From: Streptococcus porcinus
Lineage (GTDB): Bacteria > Bacillota > Bacilli > Lactobacillales > Streptococcaceae
Assembly: GCF_901542335.1 (NCBI RefSeq)
Contig: NZ_LR594036.1
Coordinates: 1,426,001-1,490,000, forward strand
DNA: 64,000 nt
Direction of reading: 5' to 3'
Shown here: positions 58,128-64,000 of the stretch, piece by piece
Layout: every line of letters starts with the position of its first letter
How positions within the stretch are numbered: position 1 is the first letter of the stretch
Program-made: the position numbers and the translations under genes
The notes under the pieces: model-generated
Database searches by the model: none
Told to the model about the DNA's origin: nothing
What the model saw: only the letters and a program-made list of their open reading frames with translations

Positions 58128-59471
58128 TTAAGCTTTCTTTTCAAATTGTTTTAAATCAAAAACTTCTCCTCTTATCTTATCTGGTAACAGCATAGCAATA
58201 ACGAGACCAAACATTGTTGGTAATAACCACCCCACTGACATAGCGTGAAGCGGTAAATAATCAGCAAAAGTCGCAAGAGCTGTTTTAGGCAATAATCCAG
58301 CTAAAACTTCTAAAAAGGAAATGAAGGTTACGATGACTATAGTCAAAGACATCCCTCTTTTAGATAGGGGCATTAACTTATTAAGTAGGATAATGACTAC
58401 TAAAACGATAACAATTGGATAAAGTAGAGAAAGTACTGGAAGTGAAAAAGCAATAACGGCATTCAAGCCTAAGTTGGCAATTAGAAAACCAATAAGGGTA
58501 AAGAGACTAAGATAAACTTTGTAGGATAATTTGGTAAAATGTTTAGCAAAAAACTCAGATACCGCAACGATCAAACCGACTGTAGTGGTAAAACAGGTTA
58601 AAATGACCATGACACTAAGGAAGTAGCGTCCAAAGGAACCAAATAACTGATAAGAAGCCTGCGCTAGAACATAAGCCCCTTTATTGATTGAAGAATCAGT
58701 CAGTACATTTTCTGGAACAGAAAATTTGTTACCTAGGTAGCCTAAGCCAATATAGAGAATGCTAAATGCTAGGCTTGTCACTACTCCGACTACCCATATC
58801 GTTGATAAATATTCTTTTTTATTAGCAAAGCCAAATTGTTTTAAGGTCTCAGTTGCTACTAAACAAAAAGCAACTGCAGCTAGGGCATCTATTGTATTAT
58901 AACCCGCTAAAATTCCTCCACCAAAAGCATTAGTGAGATACTCAGCACTAGCTGGACCACTGCCTGTTTGACCATATTTAAATGCTCCTACAACTACCAG
59001 TGAAAGAATAAGCAGAGCAAATATAGGGGTCAAAACCTTACCTACGCTGGCCATTATATTAGTAGGATGACTAGCAAGTAGATAACCAGCCAAGAAAAAG
59101 AAAAAAGAAAAAATCATGAGAGCCATCTGACTGTTACCAACCAAAGGCGATAGTCCAACTTCGAAAGACACCGTAGCTGTTCTTGGGATAGCAAAAAGTG
59201 GACCAATAGTTAAATACAGAATAACCAAAAAGCTGAGCGAAAACCAAGGGCTAAACTTAAGGTCCATTTCATGTTTAAAACCTCCGTTAGTCAAAGTTCC
59301 CACTAACAGAGTGATAATGGCTAAACCAACGCCGGACAAACAGAATCCTAAAATAGCAGGCCAAAAACGATTACCAGAAGCCACACCTAAGGCCGGTGGA
59401 AAAATGAGATTTCCAGCTCCAAAAAAAATACCAAATAATAGCAACCCTGTCAAAAATCCTTTTTTTAGCAT
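58128..59471 (-). CDS. brnQ: Branched-chain amino acid transport protein BrnQ
   Basis: A 447-residue LIVCS-family cation symporter with twelve spans for leucine, isoleucine and valine. It starts MLKKGFLTGLLLFGIFFGAGNLIFPPALG, the family signature. AGAGG stands seven bases before the ATG. A perfect 18-base palindrome lies directly upstream of that site. Confidence 0.95.
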   Translation of the reverse strand: MLKKGFLTGLLLFGIFFGAGNLIFPPALGVASGNRFWPAILGFCLSGVGLAIITLLVGTLTNGGFKHEMDLKFSPWFSLSFLVILYLTIGPLFAIPRTATVSFEVGLSPLVGNSQMALMIFSFFFFLAGYLLASHPTNIMASVGKVLTPIFALLILSLVVVGAFKYGQTGSGPASAEYLTNAFGGGILAGYNTIDALAAVAFCLVATETLKQFGFANKKEYLSTIWVVGVVTSLAFSILYIGLGYLGNKFSVPENVLTDSSINKGAYVLAQASYQLFGSFGRYFLSVMVILTCFTTTVGLIVAVSEFFAKHFTKLSYKVYLSLFTLIGFLIANLGLNAVIAFSLPVLSLLYPIVIVLVVIILLNKLMPLSKRGMSLTIVIVTFISFLEVLAGLLPKTALATFADYLPLHAMSVGWLLPTMFGLVIAMLLPDKIRGEVFDLKQFEKKA

Positions 59472-59483
59472 AAAGCACCTCTA

Positions 59484-59501
59484 TGTAAACTTAAGTTTAC
59501 A
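59484..59501. promoter_or_regulatory. Perfect palindrome ahead of brnQ, candidate operator
   Basis: TGTAAACTTAAGTTTACA is an 18-bp perfect palindrome ending two bases before the brnQ ribosome site. As DNA it looks like a repressor operator; as RNA it could form a nine-bp hairpin close to the ribosome site. The cognate regulator is not known. Confidence 0.55.
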
Positions 59502-59621
59502 CCTTTCCTCTAATTTTTTTGTTAAAGGGTCAACTATCTGTTAATTCTTGCCCCATAAATAATTGCTTTCTATTATAACAAAAAAGCGTGATTATACTAC
59601 CCCTTTTTCAAAATTTTCTAA

Positions 59622-59670
59622 CTATTTACATAAAAATAAGGCCTGAAGGCCCTTATTTTTATGTAAATAG
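59622..59670. terminator. Long inverted repeat between brnQ and the MprF-like gene
   Basis: Arms of 22 and 23 bases (CTATTTACATAAAAATAAGG...) are complementary with one bulged C/G and a TGAA loop, giving a near-perfect cruciform. It ends 28 bases past the stop of the MprF-like gene and contains T runs on both sides of a GC core, so it is probably its terminator. Confidence 0.8.
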
Positions 59671-59697
59671 CTTTCTCCACTTTCAAGATGACGGTAG

Positions 59698-61347
59698 CTA
59701 TTTCTGTCGATAGGAGACTTGAACTAAGGCAACTATAACAAATAAAAACAAACATTGTTTAGGATAAGCAATGTAGTAGGGAACCCATTTATGGGCGAAC
59801 TTTTGCTTGTAGTGCCTTAGACCATCGAAAGAGTAAATTTGAGAACCGTATTGATAAAGCAAATAGCCCAATTTTTCATTAAGAAAACTAAAACGATTTT
59901 TACCTACATTAGATAAAGGGCACATCCCCATATTAAAATAGTCAACTCCCTTTAGTTTAGCATGGTTTATTAATCTTATAAAGAGAGCGTCCATAACCCC
60001 TTTTGGAGCCTTATTCAAATAACGCATTAAGTCAACCGAGAGCATCTTTTCTGTATCAGATTTTTCAATAGTAGCAAAAGCAACAATCTCACCTTCCATT
60101 GATTTTAAAATGGCAATGTCACTATGACCCAAGTAAAAGTCGTCAAAAAAACCAAGTGAAAATCCCATTTCTTTTCGACCGGCCAGCCATTCATCAGAAA
60201 TCACTTTTAATGATGATATCAACTTCTTAGAGTAAGGCGGTTCAAGAACGGAAAAGACATAGCCAGCCTTTTCGACCTGATTAGATACTGACCTTAAATT
60301 TTGCTTTTTCTTACCTGAAAGTGAAAATTGAGCAGAATCAACAATTCCTTCTTCTCCTAATTTAATAAAATCAAAACCATGGTCATGAATTGCCATGACT
60401 TCTTTTTCGGATACCTCATAAAATACAGGATGATAATTATATAAATCTGCCTCATTCATAAAGGCTTCTAATGCTTCATCAAAATAATCACGATTACCAA
60501 AGAAATCTCCCATAACGAGAAGTTTATCCCCATATGATCTGAATTGCAAAGCTATTTGATCTTGTCCTTGAGCCCGATAATACCAAATCCTTTTGTCTTG
60601 AAGATAAGCCAATCCAGTATAATGATGATCACCTTTTTTTAAGCATTGCTCAAAGCGCTCTTTATCAAAGGGATGACCAATCTCCACTCGTCGATACTTT
60701 AAGAATAGTATTAAAGCAGTTAAACTAATCGCAACCAAAACTAAAGTCAATAAGCCCATTAACCACCAATGAAAAGTAGGTACCGAAAAATGCTCTTCTA
60801 AAGAAATACGCGATCTATGATGTAAGTCTACCAAATTAGTATAACCTAAAATAAAATAGGAAAGGCTCAAAAAAGACCAGATAACCCCATCAAGAAAAGC
60901 ATCTTCATGACTAATAATAAGCTGACGACGATAGAGGTTTGGTCGACTAGCACAGAGTAATAGAACCAAAAAAATCAAGACTGCCGTCGGTGCAAAACTT
61001 CTGTAAAAAAAGATTGTGTATAAAATAGCTAAGCACAGAAAAACCAAAGTTGGAAAGAAACCTTTTGCACTCCTATTTCCAATCGCTCGCCCACAAACAA
61101 GCAGCGAGAAACCCAAAAGTAAACTAGGCACCTGACGAATAAGGGCCATGCTGGCTAAACCGTAAAAACTATCTTTGATAATAGGTAGATTGATAATGGC
61201 ATCATGGCTTGTTACCATCAATATCAAGATAATTCCAGATAGATAGAAAAGCCCAACCATGACATAAAAGAATAAAGCTCTAATAAGTTCCAAAACAAGA
61301 TAATTATTTTTATTCTTAAAGAACTGAAATTTACGAAAAATAGGCAT
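59698..61347 (-). CDS. MprF-like lysyl-phosphatidylglycerol synthase domain protein (short form)
   Basis: A 549-residue membrane protein. Seven or so spans fill residues 20-225; the C-terminal half (about 240-530) is the DUF2156 GNAT-like domain of MprF, which transfers an aminoacyl group from tRNA to phosphatidylglycerol (RVEIGHPFDKERFEQCLKKG, ADLYNYHPVFYEV, MGMCPLSNVGKNRFSFLNEKLGYLLYQYG). Full MprF has about 14 spans and about 840 residues, so this form lacks most of the flippase part. The ATG at 61347 follows GGGAG. Whether it makes a modified lipid here is unknown. Confidence 0.75.
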   Translation of the reverse strand: MPIFRKFQFFKNKNNYLVLELIRALFFYVMVGLFYLSGIILILMVTSHDAIINLPIIKDSFYGLASMALIRQVPSLLLGFSLLVCGRAIGNRSAKGFFPTLVFLCLAILYTIFFYRSFAPTAVLIFLVLLLCASRPNLYRRQLIISHEDAFLDGVIWSFLSLSYFILGYTNLVDLHHRSRISLEEHFSVPTFHWWLMGLLTLVLVAISLTALILFLKYRRVEIGHPFDKERFEQCLKKGDHHYTGLAYLQDKRIWYYRAQGQDQIALQFRSYGDKLLVMGDFFGNRDYFDEALEAFMNEADLYNYHPVFYEVSEKEVMAIHDHGFDFIKLGEEGIVDSAQFSLSGKKKQNLRSVSNQVEKAGYVFSVLEPPYSKKLISSLKVISDEWLAGRKEMGFSLGFFDDFYLGHSDIAILKSMEGEIVAFATIEKSDTEKMLSVDLMRYLNKAPKGVMDALFIRLINHAKLKGVDYFNMGMCPLSNVGKNRFSFLNEKLGYLLYQYGSQIYSFDGLRHYKQKFAHKWVPYYIAYPKQCLFLFVIVALVQVSYRQK

Positions 61348-61404
61348 ACTCACTCCCTATAGTTTTTGCTTAGTCTACTGTTTTAAGGTTAAAGGTTACT
61401 TAAG

Positions 61405-61446
61405 AAAAAACTATTTTCAACCACTACTAGTTGGAAATAGTTTTTT
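61405..61446 (-). terminator. Terminator of metG
   Basis: Stem AACTATTTTCAAC with GTTGGAAATAGTT (one mismatch) and T run on the minus strand, just beyond the metG stop. Confidence 0.82.
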
Positions 61447-61457
61447 CAACTTGCAAC

Positions 61458-63461
61458 TTAACCAATCACCGACCCATTTGGAACTTGCGGATCAACTGTC
61501 AAGACAGTCAAACGATCTCCATGTTCAGCTGATAAAATCATCCCTTGACTGACATACTTTTTCATCATTTTACGAGGTTTCAAATTAGCAATAATCTGCA
61601 ATTTTTTCCCAACTAATTCTTGCTCATTAGGATAAAATTTAGCGATGCCAGATAGGATTTGACGATCCTCTCCATCACCTGCATCAAGACGAAAGCGCAG
61701 CAATTTATCCGAACCTTCGACCTTAGAAACTTCTTTAACTTCAGCCACGCGAATCTCAACAGCATCAAAAGTTTCAAATTTAATTTCTTCTTTTTCCGAT
61801 TTGAGTTCAACTTCTTCGGGAACCCATTCTTTTTCCTCGGGAAGTGCCGAGCCAACTTCCATTTGTTCCTTGATATAAGCAATTTCCTCTTCCATATCAA
61901 GGCGTGGGAAAATAGGTTGGCCTTTAGAAATAACTGTGGTTTGAGCCGCAATACCAACTAATGAAAGGTCCTCCAAGTCTGCTACCGCTTCTAAACCAAG
62001 TTGAGTCATGATAGCATTCGAGGTTTCCATCATGAATGGTTGAATCAAGTGAGCGACTACACGTAGGCTAGCTGCCAAATGAGCCATAACAGATGCTAAA
62101 TCTTCTTTATTGCCATCTTCTTTAGCTAGTAACCAAGGAGCTGTTTCATCAATGTATTTATTAGCTCGAGAAATAATAGTCCAAACAGCTTCTAAAGCAC
62201 GTGGATAGTCAACAGCTCCCATTTGCACATGGTATTCCTCAATCTGTGTAGCTACAATTGCTTCTAAATCAGCATCAAAAGTCGTTACACCTGCTTGGTA
62301 GGTTGGAATTTGACCACCAAAGTATTTATTAATCATAGCAATGGTACGGTTTAGTAAGTTACCTAAGTCATTAGCAAGCTCATAATTAATCCGTCCAACA
62401 TAATCTTCAGGCGTGAACATACCATCTGAACCAACTGGTAAACTACGCATTAGGTAATATCTAAGAGGATCTAACCCATAACGTTCAACCAGCATTTCTG
62501 GATAGACAACATTCCCCTTAGATTTAGACATTTTACCATCTTTCATGACAAACCAACCGTGGGCAATCAAGCGTTCTGGCAATTTCATATCCAACATCAT
62601 GAGAAGAATTGCCCAATAGATGGAGTGGAAACGCAGGATGTCCTTGCCAACCATGTGGAAGACAGTACCATTCCAGAACTTGTCATAGTCTTCATGCATT
62701 TCTTGCCCATAACCTAGGGCCGTTGCATAGTTAAGAAGCGCATCAATCCAAACATAGACCACATGTTTTGGATTTGATGGCACTTTGACTCCCCAGGTAA
62801 AGGTTGTCCGGCTGACAGCTAAATCTTCCAAACCAGGCTCAATAAAGTTTTTAAGCATTTCATTCATTCGACCGTTAGGCTGAATAAATTCAGGATGTTC
62901 ATTAAAGAAAGCTACTAACTTATCAGCATATTTACTTAGACGTAAAAAGTAAGACTCTTCTGATACCCACTCAACTTCGTGCCCAGAAGGAGCAATACCA
63001 CCAATTACTTTACCGTTTTCATCGCGGAAAACTTCTTCTAATTGACTTTCAGTAAAGAACTCTTCATCTGATACAGAATACCAGCCTGAATATTCGCCTA
63101 AATAAATATCATCTTGGGCTAATAATTTTTCAAAAACTTCAGCCACTACTTCTTCATGATAAGAATCTGTCGTGCGAATAAATTTATCATATGAAATGTC
63201 AAGTAAAGACCATAGTTTCTTAACATCCCTCGCCATACCATCAACATATGCTTGGGGGGTTATTCCCGCTTCTTCTGCTTTAGTTTGAATTTTTTGACCA
63301 TGCTCATCAAGTCCTGTTAGATAAAAGACATCATGATGCATCAAACGCTTATAACGAGCTAAAACATCACAAGCAATAGTTGTATAGGCAGAACCAATAT
63401 GTAATTTCCCTGATGGATAGTAAATAGGGGTTGTAATATAAAATGGTTTTTTATCAGTCAT
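61458..63461 (-). CDS. metG: Methionyl-tRNA synthetase
   Basis: A 667-residue class I synthetase. The HIGH motif appears as HIGSAYTT near residue 21, KMSKSKGN near 298 holds the KMSKS loop. The C-terminal part (about 555-667, [33 protein letters not shown]) is an EMAP-like tRNA-binding domain that dimerises. The ATG at 63461 (MTDKKPF) has AAAGGAAATC upstream. No T-box was seen upstream, unlike thrS. Confidence 0.97.
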   Translation of the reverse strand: MTDKKPFYITTPIYYPSGKLHIGSAYTTIACDVLARYKRLMHHDVFYLTGLDEHGQKIQTKAEEAGITPQAYVDGMARDVKKLWSLLDISYDKFIRTTDSYHEEVVAEVFEKLLAQDDIYLGEYSGWYSVSDEEFFTESQLEEVFRDENGKVIGGIAPSGHEVEWVSEESYFLRLSKYADKLVAFFNEHPEFIQPNGRMNEMLKNFIEPGLEDLAVSRTTFTWGVKVPSNPKHVVYVWIDALLNYATALGYGQEMHEDYDKFWNGTVFHMVGKDILRFHSIYWAILLMMLDMKLPERLIAHGWFVMKDGKMSKSKGNVVYPEMLVERYGLDPLRYYLMRSLPVGSDGMFTPEDYVGRINYELANDLGNLLNRTIAMINKYFGGQIPTYQAGVTTFDADLEAIVATQIEEYHVQMGAVDYPRALEAVWTIISRANKYIDETAPWLLAKEDGNKEDLASVMAHLAASLRVVAHLIQPFMMETSNAIMTQLGLEAVADLEDLSLVGIAAQTTVISKGQPIFPRLDMEEEIAYIKEQMEVGSALPEEKEWVPEEVELKSEKEEIKFETFDAVEIRVAEVKEVSKVEGSDKLLRFRLDAGDGEDRQILSGIAKFYPNEQELVGKKLQIIANLKPRKMMKKYVSQGMILSAEHGDRLTVLTVDPQVPNGSVIG

Positions 63462-63585
63462 TTGATTTCCTTTCAAGGCTAATGAAACCTTCTCAATTTC
63501 TTCTCTAACCGGTTTTAGCGACCTTCTCAAGAGACATTAACTTATTATAGCATATTCTAATTGGCAAAAAACCAAGTCTAGGAAC

Positions 63586-64000
63586 TTATCTACCAACAAT
63601 TGGTTTGATTTTTCGTCGAATATAGAGGTGTTCTGCTAAGAGCAAATAATTGACATAACTTAAAGGAAGTAACATGGCAATAAGTGCCAACTCACCAAAT
63701 TGATAAGATAAAAAGGTTGAGCAAATAACCCCTAAAATAAAAGTCATAATAATAATCAAAGTATTACGGCCAATAAGAATGAGCTCTTTATTTCCTTCAT
63801 ATAGTCCCTTAGTTAAAATATAAGCTGCATTTTTAATATTGCCCGTCATCATGACATTGGCATAATTGGCTCCTCGTAAGGACTTAAAGGTGTCTACTTG
63901 GATTGATGCAAAAAAAGCCAGTGCAGCTACAGTTATAAATTGGCTTGTAAATGGCGTTACGAAGCTTGTCACTAAAGCTATAGTAGTAAGCATCGCACTA
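63586..64000 (-). CDS. DUF1275 (YoaK-type) membrane protein, 5' part outside the window
   Basis: The frame stays open to the window edge, so the N-terminus is missing. The visible 138 residues contain four or five spans with the conserved segment AALAFFASIQVDTFKSLRGANYANVMMTGNIKNAA, typical of DUF1275. Function unknown. It ends VGR at 63586, 125 bases upstream of metG. Confidence 0.85.
   Translation of the reverse strand, partial: SAMLTTIALVTSFVTPFTSQFITVAALAFFASIQVDTFKSLRGANYANVMMTGNIKNAAYILTKGLYEGNKELILIGRNTLIIIMTFILGVICSTFLSYQFGELALIAMLLPLSYVNYLLLAEHLYIRRKIKPIVGR

Overview
The window is chromosomal DNA from an AT-rich, low-GC Gram-positive coccus, almost certainly a Streptococcus of the pyogenic group. 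The evidence is the mixture of genes: a Mn/Fe transporter and regulator of the MtsABC/MtsR type (ligand residues fall at the same positions as in S. pyogenes MtsA), MacP, the oleate hydratase known as the 67-kDa myosin-cross-reactive antigen, PmrA, DUF3397 and CvfB proteins, and a LicR-type cellobiose PTS. Compared with what I remember of S. pyogenes the proteins are similar but not identical, so a relative such as S. uberis, S. iniae or S. parauberis is more likely. The species cannot be fixed from the sequence alone. No tRNA, rRNA, CRISPR array, insertion sequence or prophage was seen. Most genes lie on the minus strand.

Layout. 0-6 kb: ABC exporter, thrS behind a T-box, and two glycolipid glycosyltransferases. 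6-10 kb: cytoplasmic alpha-amylase, ccpA and the divergent pepQ. 9.8-17.3 kb: a complete beta-glucoside PTS island (6-phospho-beta-glucosidase, EIIB, LicR-type activator, EIIA, a small membrane protein, EIIC, MupG-like enzyme) whose two promoters each carry a CcpA (cre) site. 17.4-18.5 kb: nitroreductase and glyoxalase. 18.5-23 kb: smpB, rnr, secG, rpmG and a frameshifted pmrA. 23-26.4 kb: HerA-like ATPase, coaE and mutM. 26.5-29.8 kb: an AT-rich accessory patch with remnants of a class IId bacteriocin, its immunity gene, an ABC system and a small secreted protein. 29.9-34.6 kb: two related NUDIX genes, era, dgkA, ybeY, a uracil-DNA-glycosylase-like gene and phoH. 34.8-46.6 kb: oleate hydratase, yozE, msrA, cvfB, frr, pyrH, rplA, rplK, a BaeRF-like protein, a DUF3397 protein, ftsK and a lipoprotein peptidyl-prolyl isomerase. 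46.7-50 kb: mtsABC with divergent mtsR. 50-55.5 kb: mtnN, macP, nudF, glmU, an oxidoreductase, an acetyltransferase, a short-chain dehydrogenase and a Tad2 (DUF2829)-like gene. 55.5-64 kb: an unrecognised secreted protein, broken corA, brnQ, an MprF-like protein, metG and a partial DUF1275 gene.

How it fits together. CcpA, encoded here, probably represses the PTS island through cre sites placed inside the promoters, while LicR senses PTS phosphorylation and activates it. MtsR and a PerR-type box share the mtsA-mtsR intergenic region, linking metal uptake to peroxide sensing. The 26.5-29.8 kb patch is the best candidate for an undescribed system: a secreted 129-residue protein, two membrane proteins and an ABC ATPase in one operon, followed by a leaderless bacteriocin remnant coupled to an EntA-type immunity gene. 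Other notable points are a chromosomal Tad2-like gene in a metabolic operon, single-base frameshifts in pmrA and corA, and a candidate L1-binding hairpin between rplK and rplA.
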